Source: Nitrospirota bacterium (GTDB taxonomy: Bacteria; Nitrospirota; Nitrospiria; JACQBZ01). Taken from it: DNA of 8,257 bases. Of this stretch, positions 1 to 5,067 are shown in pieces (position 1 is the stretch's first letter; every line of letters begins with the position of its first letter). Location: positions 1-8,257 of the forward strand of contig JACQHO010000045.1 of the NCBI GenBank assembly GCA_016198945.1. The letters run 5' to 3'. A program made the translations under genes and the position numbers. The notes beneath the pieces were generated by a model. It had not been told where the DNA came from and made no database searches. It saw only the letters and a program-made list of their open reading frames with translations.

Positions 1-719
1 GGCTGGACAAGAGCGTCCGGGCCGTGACCGATCCGCTGGATGCCGTCGGTAATACCACGAAGGCCGTGACCAAGGGATACGCCATCGGCTCGGCCGGTCT
101 GGCCGCGATCGTTCTCTTTGCATCCTACACCCAGGATCTCAATAATCTTCTGGATATCAAGCTGGTCTTTACCTTGAGCGATCCCTATGTCCTGGTCGGT
201 CTCTTCATCGGAGGCCTGCTGCCGTATCTCTTCTCGGCGTTGAGCATGGAGGCGGTGGGCAAGGCCGCCGGAATGATCGTGGAAGAGGTCCGCCGCCAGT
301 TCCGGGAGATCCCCGGCATCATGCAGGGAACCGGCCGTCCGGACTACGGCCGGGCCGTGGATATCGTCACCCGGGCCGCGATCCGCGAAATGATGATCCC
401 CGGATTGATTCCGGTGCTCTCGCCCATCGCGGTCGGACTGATCCTGGGGCCCAAGGCCCTGGGCGGCGTCCTGGTCGGAAGCATCGTGACCGGTCTGTTC
501 GTGGCGATCTCGATGACCAGCGGGGGCGGCGCCTGGGACAACGCGAAGAAATATATCGAGGAAGGAAATTACGGCGGCAAGGGGAGCGAGGCCCATAAAG
601 CGGCCGTGACGGGCGACACCGTCGGGGATCCGTACAAGGACACGGCCGGCCCGGCGATCAATCCGATGATCAAAATCATCAATATCGTGGCCCTGCTTCT
701 GGTCCCGTTTCTGGTTTAA
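1..719 (+). CDS. hppA: K+-independent H+-translocating membrane pyrophosphatase, C-terminal part
   Basis: Integral membrane enzyme that couples PPi hydrolysis to H+ export. Only the last 238 residues are here; the gene starts before the window and the frame runs from base 3. The segment begins in the conserved cytoplasmic region TDPLDAVGNTTKAVTKG, followed by several hydrophobic helices. The last conserved acidic loop is intact: GGGAWDNAKKYIE, then KGSEAHKAAVTGDTVGDPYKDT, which carries Asp/Glu/Lys ligands for Mg-PPi. The stretch ends in a hydrophobic C-terminal helix. In this family Lys in GNTTKA (codon 60-62) and Thr three residues later (69-71) mark the K+-independent subclass; K+-dependent enzymes have Ala and Gly. 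That subclass pumps H+, whereas Na+ pumping is known in K+-dependent members. The stop is 18 bases before ychF, so co-transcription is likely. Confidence 0.96.
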   Translation, partial: LDKSVRAVTDPLDAVGNTTKAVTKGYAIGSAGLAAIVLFASYTQDLNNLLDIKLVFTLSDPYVLVGLFIGGLLPYLFSALSMEAVGKAAGMIVEEVRRQFREIPGIMQGTGRPDYGRAVDIVTRAAIREMMIPGLIPVLSPIAVGLILGPKALGGVLVGSIVTGLFVAISMTSGGGAWDNAKKYIEEGNYGGKGSEAHKAAVTGDTVGDPYKDTAGPAINPMIKIINIVALLLVPFLV

Positions 720-737
720 CGAGGGGACCAATCCATC

Positions 738-1832
738 ATGGGTTTCAATTGCGGGATCGTGGGGCTTCCGAATGTGGGCAAATCGACCCTGTTCAATGCC
801 CTGACCGCGGCCGGCGCGGCCGTGGCGAATTATCCTTTCTGCACGATCGAGCCGAACGTCGGCGTAGTGGAAGTTCCGGACGAGCGGCTTGCGCGTCTGG
901 CCGAGATGTTCAAATCAAAGAAGGTCGTCCCGACCACGGTCGAATTCGTCGACATCGCCGGACTGGTCAAAGGGGCGAGCCAGGGGGAGGGGCTGGGGAA
1001 CAAATTTTTAAGCCACATCCGAAACGTGGACGCGATCGTTCATATCGTCCGCTGCTTCGAGGATCCGGACGTCGTGCATGTTTCGGGATCGGTCGATCCG
1101 GCGCGGGATATCGAGGTCATCGAGACCGAATTGATTCTGGCCGATCTGGACGCGGTCGAACGACGACTTCAGTCGGCCGAGAAGAAGGTCCGGTCGGGCG
1201 ATGCCAAGGCCGCGGCCGAGCAGACCTTCACACAACGACTCCATTCCATGCTGGCCAAGGGCGAGCCGATCCGCGGAAAGTCCTATGCGCCGGAGGAGAT
1301 GCGATGGCTGCATGAGTTGCATCTGCTGACCGACAAGCCGGTGGTGTACGTGGCCAACGTTGCCGAAGCCGATCTGCAGAAAGAGACGGTCCATGTCCGG
1401 CGGGTTCGGGAGATCGCGCAACGCGAAGGAGCCGGGGTGGTCGTGGTGAGCGGCAAGGTTGAAGAGGAACTGATCGCCCTGCCGAAAGAGGATCGCGCCG
1501 CGTTCCTAAAGGAACTGGGGTTGGCCGAGTCCGGACTGGACCGGCTGATACGGGCGGGATATGAACTGCTGGGATTGATCACTTTTTTTACGGCCGGCGA
1601 GCCGGAATCCAGGGCCTGGACGGTTCCGAAGGGGACCAAGGCGCCGCTTGCGGCCGGGAAGATTCACAGTGATATCGAAAAGGGATTCATCCGGGCCGAG
1701 GTGATGTCCTATCCCGATTTGATCGCCTGCGGAAGCGCGACCGCGGTCCGCGACCGCGGGCTGCTTCGCGTGGAAGGGCGGGAGTATGTCGTTCAGGACG
1801 GGGATGTCCTGTATTTCAGGTTCCAAGGTTAG
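738..1832 (+). CDS. ychF: Obg-family ATPase YchF
   Basis: P-loop ATPase of the TRAFAC/Obg group that binds ribosomes and is linked to translation and the oxidative stress response. At 364 residues it has the family's normal length. The Walker A motif GLPNVGKST is at residues 9-17, and the G3 motif DIAGLVKGASQGEGLGNKF begins at 72. The G4 position reads NVAE (207-210), the YchF-type motif that replaces the GTPase NKxD and gives ATP preference. Cys35 in NYPFCTIEPN matches the conserved redox-sensitive cysteine. A helical insert lies at about 130-200. A TGS domain fills about 280-364, entered through FFTAGEPESRAWT. The ATG follows GAGGGG at 721-726 with an 11-base gap. It lies between hppA and the ribosomal genes; ychF beside rpsF is a common bacterial arrangement. 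Confidence 0.98.
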   Translation: MGFNCGIVGLPNVGKSTLFNALTAAGAAVANYPFCTIEPNVGVVEVPDERLARLAEMFKSKKVVPTTVEFVDIAGLVKGASQGEGLGNKFLSHIRNVDAIVHIVRCFEDPDVVHVSGSVDPARDIEVIETELILADLDAVERRLQSAEKKVRSGDAKAAAEQTFTQRLHSMLAKGEPIRGKSYAPEEMRWLHELHLLTDKPVVYVANVAEADLQKETVHVRRVREIAQREGAGVVVVSGKVEEELIALPKEDRAAFLKELGLAESGLDRLIRAGYELLGLITFFTAGEPESRAWTVPKGTKAPLAAGKIHSDIEKGFIRAEVMSYPDLIACGSATAVRDRGLLRVEGREYVVQDGDVLYFRFQG

Positions 1833-1843
1833 TCGTACGGGCT

Positions 1844-1868
1844 GGGGACAGATTTGAAATCTGTCCCC
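1844..1868. repeat. Perfect GGGGACAGATTT palindrome, possible transposase-associated repeat
   Basis: GGGGACAGATTT (1844-1855), one G, then AAATCTGTCCCC (1857-1868): a perfect inverted repeat with 12-base arms, starting 11 bases after the ychF stop. From memory, GGGGACAGA-type palindromes recur in many environmental bacterial genomes, often near IS200/Y1-type (REP-associated) transposases. No transposase is present here, so this would be a solitary copy. It has no T-run, so it is not a standard Rho-independent terminator, though an RNA hairpin after ychF could protect the upstream transcript. The palindrome is certain; the mobile-repeat origin is an inference. Confidence 0.7.
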
Positions 1869-1902
1869 TCCCGGTTCAGGCGGGTTGATTTTATCCGTAA
1901 GG

Positions 1903-1924
1903 ATGTGTTACAAGGGTAACACAT
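1903..1924. promoter_or_regulatory. Palindrome upstream of rpsF (candidate operator or leader hairpin)
   Basis: ATGTGTTAC (1903-1911), AAGG, GTAACACAT (1916-1924): nine perfect pairs around a four-base loop. A TTGATT element (1885-1890), possibly a -35 box, lies just upstream, but no good -10 follows at 16-18 bases. The site could be a repressor operator for the rpsF promoter or the first hairpin of the leader RNA. I do not recognise it as the box of a specific regulator. Confidence 0.45.
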
Positions 1925-1944
1925 TGCATCACATAGACCACCTC

Positions 1945-1973
1945 GCTCCCAACGCGCATGACCGATTGGGGGC
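1945..1973 (+). promoter_or_regulatory. Candidate S6:S18 complex-binding leader motif
   Basis: GCTCCCAA (1945-1952) pairs with TTGGGGGC (1966-1973), eight pairs including one G-U. The loop CGCGCATGACCGA can form a tiny inner hairpin (CG/TG, 1953-1960), leaving ACCGA unpaired on the 3' side with CCG at 1962-1964. The published S6:S18 leader motif is a CCG in a bulge between a stem and a hairpin, in front of rpsF operons, and mimics the 16S rRNA site of these proteins. Here it sits 26-54 bases before the rpsF start, and both rpsF and rpsR lie downstream. CCTC (1941-1944) can pair with GAGG (1985-1988) of the Shine-Dalgarno, extending the fold over it. Position and CCG fit well; the inner hairpin is short. 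Confidence 0.6.
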
Positions 1974-1998
1974 TTGATACCCGGGAGGACCGACATCG

Positions 1999-2400
1999 AT
2001 GCTGACCTATGAGTCCATTTTTATCATCCGCCCCAACTTGACCGATGAGGAAGTCGCCAAAGTGGTCGAGAAGATGAAGGGGGTCGTCGAAAAAAACGGC
2101 GGCTCCATTCTTCAGGCCGAGAACTGGGGGAAGCGGAAGCTGGCGTATGAAGTCGAAAAGGAAAAGAAAGGAACCTATATTGTTTTCCGTTTCAAGGGCG
2201 ACGGGAAGGTGATCAACGATCTGGAGCATACCTACCGCATGGAGGATTCGATCATCAAGTTTTTGACGGTCAAGCCGTCGAAGGGCGATCCGGGCACGCT
2301 TACCCTTCCTGCGGCGGACGAAGGACGGCCTTTCCGTTCCCGGCCGGGTTATGACCGGGAAGATCGTGGAAGGCACGATTCCGGCCGGAAAGCGAATTAA
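1999..2400 (+). CDS. rpsF: 30S ribosomal protein S6
   Basis: S6 binds the central domain of 16S rRNA as a heterodimer with S18 in the 30S platform. The 133-residue protein opens with MLTYESIFIIRPNLTDEE, the first strand of the ferredoxin-like fold. It continues with NWGKRKLAYEVEKEKKGTYI and the RMEDSIIKFLTVK strand, all typical of S6. The fold is complete by about residue 95; the remaining 38 or so residues are a charged Arg/Gly/Asp-rich tail, a common S6 extension of variable length. The start has a strong GGGAGG Shine-Dalgarno (1983-1988), 10 bases upstream. The leader contains a candidate S6:S18-binding fold, so negative autoregulation is likely. ssb follows after 5 bases. Confidence 0.97.
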   Translation: MLTYESIFIIRPNLTDEEVAKVVEKMKGVVEKNGGSILQAENWGKRKLAYEVEKEKKGTYIVFRFKGDGKVINDLEHTYRMEDSIIKFLTVKPSKGDPGTLTLPAADEGRPFRSRPGYDREDRGRHDSGRKAN

Positions 2401-2405
2401 GCGCG

Positions 2406-2825
2406 ATGGTCAGCTACAACAAGGTCATTCTGATCGGCAACCTGACGAAAGATCCCGAAATCCGTTACACCCCCGGCGGCACGCCGGTGGCCAACTTCCG
2501 TCTGGCGGTCAACCACAAGTACAAGCAGGGTGAAGAGCTCAAGGAAGAGGTCTGTTTCATCGATATCGTGGTGTTTGGAAAACAGGCCGAGAACTGCGGC
2601 CAGTTCCTGAACAAGGGGCAGAGCGTGATTGTGGACGGGCGCCTGCAGGAACGCCGGTGGGAGACCGAAGACGGTCAAAAGCGCAGCAAGCATGAAGTGG
2701 TCGCCCAGGCGGTTCGCTTCATGCCCAAGCGCGGCGAGGCGGCCGCTCCCTCCGGAAAGTCGGAGCCGGCGCCGGAGGATGCCGAGGCGGTGCCGGGCGG
2801 ACCGGATAGCGATGTGCCGTTTTGA
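2406..2825 (+). CDS. ssb: Single-stranded DNA-binding protein
   Basis: SSB coats single-stranded DNA in replication, repair and recombination, usually as a homotetramer. The 139-residue protein has one OB-fold at about 1-107: it begins MVSYNKVILIGNLTKDPEIRY, continues with TPGGTPVANFRLAVN and ends with the GRLQERRWE strand and VVAQAVRFM. A short Ala/Pro/Glu-rich linker follows. The acidic tip DSDVPF matches the family DDDIPF tail that recruits partner proteins. The linker is shorter than in E. coli SSB (178 residues). It lies between rpsF and rpsR, the usual position in many bacteria. The Shine-Dalgarno is weak, so translation may be coupled to rpsF. Confidence 0.97.
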   Translation: MVSYNKVILIGNLTKDPEIRYTPGGTPVANFRLAVNHKYKQGEELKEEVCFIDIVVFGKQAENCGQFLNKGQSVIVDGRLQERRWETEDGQKRSKHEVVAQAVRFMPKRGEAAAPSGKSEPAPEDAEAVPGGPDSDVPF

Positions 2826-2899
2826 CGGGGTCGGGCCCGGAGGGGCGGAAAATAAAATGAACGGGGAGACGAACGGGTTCGGTCAACGATAAGAACGAT

Positions 2900-2906
2900 A
2901 AGGAGG
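2900..2906 (+). promoter_or_regulatory. Strong ribosome-binding site fixing the GTG start of rpsR
   Basis: AAGGAGG stands five bases before the GTG at 2912. It explains efficient initiation from a non-ATG codon and supports this start; no in-frame ATG occurs before residue 30 of S18. Confidence 0.85.
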
Positions 2907-2911
2907 AGCAG

Positions 2912-3142
2912 GTGGAAAAAAGCCGGTTTACTCAGCGGAAAAAAAATTGCCGCTTTTGCACCGATAAAATAAACCAAGTCGATTACAAGGACACCTCAAT
3001 GTTGCGGAATTTCGTGACCGAACGCGGGAAAATCGTTCCGCGGCGGATCTCCGGCAATTGCGCGTCTCATCAGAGAGTGGTCGGCCTGGCGATCAAGCGG
3101 GCGCGCAGCATCGCTCTTCTGGCTTTTTCCGAGGATAGATAA
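2912..3142 (+). CDS. rpsR: 30S ribosomal protein S18
   Basis: S18 pairs with S6 on the 30S platform. The 76-residue product has the family core: NCRFCTDK, VDYKDTSMLRNFVTERGKIVPRRISGNCASHQR, then the helix VGLAIKRARSIALLAF. The start is GTG behind a near-perfect Shine-Dalgarno. Cys13, Cys16, Cys50 and His53 give a CxxC...CxxH set, the zinc-binding (C+) form of S18; many bacteria lack these residues. The gene lies 86 bases after ssb, in the expected rpsF-ssb-rpsR order. rplI, often next, is absent; a - strand gene ends 19 bases downstream. No terminator is visible in that gap. Confidence 0.97.
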   Translation: MEKSRFTQRKKNCRFCTDKINQVDYKDTSMLRNFVTERGKIVPRRISGNCASHQRVVGLAIKRARSIALLAFSEDR

Positions 3143-3161
3143 AAACGGAACCGTTGGGGGG

Positions 3162-3689
3162 CTACGCTCCACCGGCGGCTTTGCCGTCCCATTCGCCGGT
3201 CGATTCGCTTTGGAGCCGGTGGATGATTTCGGAGACGAGCTGGATCGGATCGAGCACCAGTGAAATGGTCTGTTGCGGAAGCTCGCCCGGCATGAATCGA
3301 TAGTCTCCTTCCTCCCACAGAAACAGACTGTAGATAATCTCTTTCACCTGAAGTTTGAGCCCCTCGAACAATTCCTTGGGGGACAAAAACCCCAATTCCA
3401 CGACGACCGCGCCGAATTTTTTCTGGGTGGCGCCCTTTACCTTCAGGGCGGCCTCCACCTGCTCCGGATTCAGCTTCCCGGCCTTGACCAGGATATGACC
3501 CAGCCGATCCTCCGGCAGGTTGGAAGAGGCGGAGACGATATTGCCGCCCTTGATATAAATCGACTTCTCCCGGCCGTTATTTTGAAGGGTCAGGGTTCCA
3601 TTGGCTTTGGAGGTTTGAAAGTTCCGGAGCAGGTCGACTAACGCGACATCGTGAAGTTCTCCGGCGAGGGGCTCACGGTTCATCATCAT
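3162..3689 (-). CDS. DUF4388 (PATAN-type) signalling protein
   Basis: Residue numbers are from the farthest upstream ATG (3707). The N-terminal part, 14-62 (LAGELHDVALVDLLRNFQTSKANGTLTL, then IYIKGGNIVSA), is the DUF4388/PATAN domain, found in PatA-like regulators and proteins tied to type IV pili and surface motility. Residues 66-140 resemble the helical region usual in such proteins, with RLGHILVKAGKLNPEQVEAAL and a near-repeat FGAVVVELGFLSPKELFEGL, ending WEEGDYRF. No receiver or catalytic domain is present, so it is probably an adaptor. A consensus promoter overlaps the 3707 ATG, so translation should begin at one of three consecutive ATGs (3689, 3686, 3683); none has a good Shine-Dalgarno. 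It is divergent from the PilZ gene. Domain assignment is firm; its pathway is inferred. Confidence 0.87.
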   Translation of the reverse strand: MMMNREPLAGELHDVALVDLLRNFQTSKANGTLTLQNNGREKSIYIKGGNIVSASSNLPEDRLGHILVKAGKLNPEQVEAALKVKGATQKKFGAVVVELGFLSPKELFEGLKLQVKEIIYSLFLWEEGDYRFMPGELPQQTISLVLDPIQLVSEIIHRLQSESTGEWDGKAAGGA

Positions 3690-3690
3690 C

Positions 3691-3700
3691 GGACGCGTCC
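3691..3700. promoter_or_regulatory. Palindrome GGACGCGTCC at the predicted transcript start
   Basis: A perfect 10-base palindrome immediately downstream of the predicted transcription start (about 3702) of the DUF4388 gene and directly before its first usable ATG. It could be an operator, but a 10-base palindrome can arise by chance in G+C-rich DNA. Confidence 0.25.
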
Positions 3701-3708
3701 ATATCATT

Positions 3709-3736
3709 ATTATAGCGAAGCCGGATGGCTTGTCAA
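3709..3736 (-). promoter_or_regulatory. Consensus sigma70 promoter for the DUF4388 gene
   Basis: On the - strand, -35 TTGACA (3736-3731), 16 bases, -10 TATAAT (3714-3709). Both hexamers are perfect. Transcription would start near 3702, which excludes the upstream ATG at 3707 as a start codon and leaves a very short leader. Confidence 0.85.
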
Positions 3737-3769
3737 GAATGGAAGGACGGCGCGGGATTGCAAATTTTC

Positions 3770-3798
3770 TTGACGGGCGCGGTGCAACTTGTTATAGT
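3770..3798 (+). promoter_or_regulatory. Sigma70 promoter for the PilZ operon
   Basis: -35 TTGACG (3770-3775), 17-base spacer, -10 TATAGT (3793-3798): each hexamer has one mismatch to consensus at optimal spacing. Transcription would start near 3805, about 50 bases before the PilZ ATG. The -35 boxes of this promoter and the divergent one are only 33 bases apart, so one bound protein could affect both. Confidence 0.8.
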
Positions 3799-3853
3799 CT
3801 CCCCATCGTTGGGTCGCCATCCGTGGGGGGCGCGGTTGAAAACCAGAACAACC

Positions 3854-4255
3854 ATGACAGGATCAAAGTCGTCTTCAACCCGCGAAGACGGCCTTCAGGC
3901 ATTTATTGAAAAGCGCCGATCGCTTCGGCTGCCGTTGTTTGTATTGGAAATCAAGTGGAAACAATACAACAAGGTCTTCATCGGTCGGATGCAAAACATC
4001 AGCATCGGCGGACTGTTCATGTCCACCGAACATTCCCTGCATGCGGGCGATCGGTTCCCGATCGAATTTATTCTCCCGGACAAAAAAACAAAGGTCAATT
4101 GCACCGGCGAGGTGACCTGGACGCGGGCTTATGCGTCGGAGGGGACCGGTTCGGAAGGGATCGGTGTCCGATTTCTGAATCTCGATGACCGGAAAATGAA
4201 GGCGATCGGTCAATGGATCAAGAAACAGGAGGCTCCCAGGAAAAAACAGGCGTGA
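3854..4255 (+). CDS. Single-domain PilZ protein (probable c-di-GMP receptor)
   Basis: A 133-residue cytoplasmic protein made almost entirely of a PilZ domain. The c-di-GMP-binding signature is complete: RRSLR (21-25, RxxxR) and NISIGGLF from residue 48, giving (D/N)xSxxG with Asn48, Ser50 and Gly53. Strands with EFILPD and TGEVTWTRA follow, then GIGVRFLNL, typical of the barrel end. The frame is open back to 3725, but a promoter inside that stretch puts the transcript start near 3805, so ATG 3854 was chosen; TTG 3836, after a G-run, is an in-frame alternative. It is the first gene of an apparent operon with a nuclease, a zinc-ribbon protein and RlpA. Output partner unknown; PilZ proteins usually relay c-di-GMP to motility, polysaccharide or envelope machinery. 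Confidence 0.9.
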   Translation: MTGSKSSSTREDGLQAFIEKRRSLRLPLFVLEIKWKQYNKVFIGRMQNISIGGLFMSTEHSLHAGDRFPIEFILPDKKTKVNCTGEVTWTRAYASEGTGSEGIGVRFLNLDDRKMKAIGQWIKKQEAPRKKQA

Positions 4256-4803
4256 GCCCGGTCCCCCGGTTCCGGCGGCGGGCCGTCCCCGTGGGGCTGC
4301 TCGGAACGGTTCTGTTTTTCTCGGGTTTGTTATCCGGGCCGTCCACCCTGTCCCCGGCCGATTCCGGGGTTTTTGAGGCCGGCAATCTCATTCCGGTCAA
4401 ACGGGTCATTGATGGAGACACCATCGAGCTGGTCAACGGTGAGACGGTGCGTTATCTGGGAATCGACGCCCCCGAGCTTCGGAAAAAGGTTCGCGGCCGA
4501 TGGGTTGAGGCGGCCGAGCCGTTTGCGGCCGAGGCCTCTGAATTGAACCGCCGCTGGGTCGAGGGACGGAGGGTGCGTCTGGAGCGGGACAAGGAAGATC
4601 GGGACCGATTTCATCGCCTTCTGGCGTATGTTTTTGTAGAAGATCATCTGGTGAATGCCGAATTGATTTCATCCGGTTATGCGACCGTTCGTCTTCATCC
4701 ACCCAACCTTCGCTATGCGGACTTATTCATGAAACTCCAGGCGGAGGCCCTGGCCCACCAACGGGGTCTGTGGGCTTCCGCGAGCCGGGGTTCCACTCCC
4801 TAA
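4252..4803 (+). CDS. Exported staphylococcal-nuclease-like (thermonuclease) protein
   Basis: Ca2+-dependent phosphodiesterase family that cuts DNA or RNA. Numbered from GTG 4252 (183 residues), Asp54 and Asp56 in VIDGDT, Arg67, Asp72 and Glu75 in RYLGIDAPE, and Arg122 in HRLLAY align with Asp19, Asp21, Arg35, Asp40, Glu43 and Arg87 of the S. aureus enzyme, with identical 5- and 3-residue spacing around Asp72. The active site thus looks intact. The N-terminus has RFRRR followed by a hydrophobic stretch (about 11-27): a signal peptide or membrane anchor, so it acts outside the cytoplasm. GTG 4252 overlaps the PilZ stop (GTGA) and gives a normal signal peptide; ATG 4213 is an alternative that adds 13 residues. 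Substrate is unproven; environmental DNA is a reasonable guess. Confidence 0.9.
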   Translation: MSPVPRFRRRAVPVGLLGTVLFFSGLLSGPSTLSPADSGVFEAGNLIPVKRVIDGDTIELVNGETVRYLGIDAPELRKKVRGRWVEAAEPFAAEASELNRRWVEGRRVRLERDKEDRDRFHRLLAYVFVEDHLVNAELISSGYATVRLHPPNLRYADLFMKLQAEALAHQRGLWASASRGSTP

Positions 4804-4806
4804 CAT

Positions 4807-4814
4807 AAGGAGGG
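4807..4814 (+). promoter_or_regulatory. Strong ribosome-binding site of the zinc-ribbon gene
   Basis: AAGGAGGG lies seven bases before the ATG at 4822. It is among the best Shine-Dalgarno sites in the window and is the main support that this small frame, rather than the overlapping longer one, is translated here. Confidence 0.8.
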
Positions 4815-4821
4815 TCTGCGG

Positions 4822-5067
4822 ATGGCCGGACAGGCGAAGACGGCAAGTGCGGAAAGAGAAAAGCGGGACCGATGGGATCGTCGAGACCCTCTCGTCGATC
4901 AGCGACAGGGGGATCGGCGGCAGAAAGATCAACGCGCCGGCGAGCGGCGCTCCGGCAGCCGCCGCGCCGATTTCTGTCCCACCTGCGGCGGGGAACTCAG
5001 TCCGACTGCGTATTGTTCTTCCTGCAAGGCCCGGGTCATCAAGATCCGGGCGATGGCCGGGCGTTGA
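4822..5067 (+). CDS. Small zinc-ribbon protein with Arg-rich pentapeptide repeat
   Basis: An 81-residue protein I do not recognise as a named family. The C-terminal half has Cys52, Cys55, Cys65 and Cys68 (FCPTCGGELSPTAYCSSCK), a CX2C-X9-CX2C zinc ribbon. Residues 1-25 are charged. Residues 26-48 are a five-residue periodic repeat of the form (D/E/S)-(Q/R/K)-R-x-G/K, about 4.5 units, strongly basic. It has no signal peptide, so it is cytoplasmic. The start has an excellent Shine-Dalgarno, and the TGA overlaps the TTG start of rlpA by four bases, so it sits inside the PilZ-nuclease-RlpA operon. Nucleic-acid or protein binding is plausible from the basic repeat and zinc ribbon, but no function can be assigned. 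Confidence 0.75.
   Translation: MAGQAKTASAEREKRDRWDRRDPLVDQRQGDRRQKDQRAGERRSGSRRADFCPTCGGELSPTAYCSSCKARVIKIRAMAGR
4897..4965 (+). repeat. 15-base periodic repeat encoding DxRxG units
   Basis: Four full 15-base units and a partial fifth encode DQRQG, DRRQK, DQRAG, ERRSG and SRR. Codon sequences have diverged (GAT CAG CGA, GAT CGG CGG, GAT CAA CGC, GAG CGG CGC), so the pattern is kept at protein level and is not a recent exact duplication. Confidence 0.6.

Noticed and set aside
749..1421. Alternative frames inside ychF on both strands (188 codons +, 137 codons -)
   Set aside because: They are fully contained in ychF, whose motifs are intact, and give Arg-rich sequence with no family resemblance.
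2857..2892. An 11-codon open frame between ssb and rpsR
   Set aside because: Too short, with no ribosome-binding site of its own; probably just the intergenic leader of rpsR.
3144..3155. AACGG-AA-CCGTT inverted repeat as a terminator for the convergent genes
   Set aside because: The stem is at most four or five pairs with a tiny loop, and only a short T-run follows on the - strand; too weak to call.
3725..3853. N-terminal 43-codon extension of the PilZ protein
   Set aside because: It spans the -35 and -10 boxes of the PilZ promoter, so it is not in the transcript from that promoter, and it does not resemble PilZ sequence.
3799..3853. Possible c-di-GMP riboswitch in the PilZ leader
   Set aside because: A CCCCA/TGGGG pairing can be drawn, but the leader is short and I see no GEMM-type conserved core or tetraloop-receptor elements.
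4872..5063. N-terminal 64-codon extension of RlpA
   Set aside because: It overlaps the zinc-ribbon gene out of frame and would place the lipoprotein signal peptide inside the protein.
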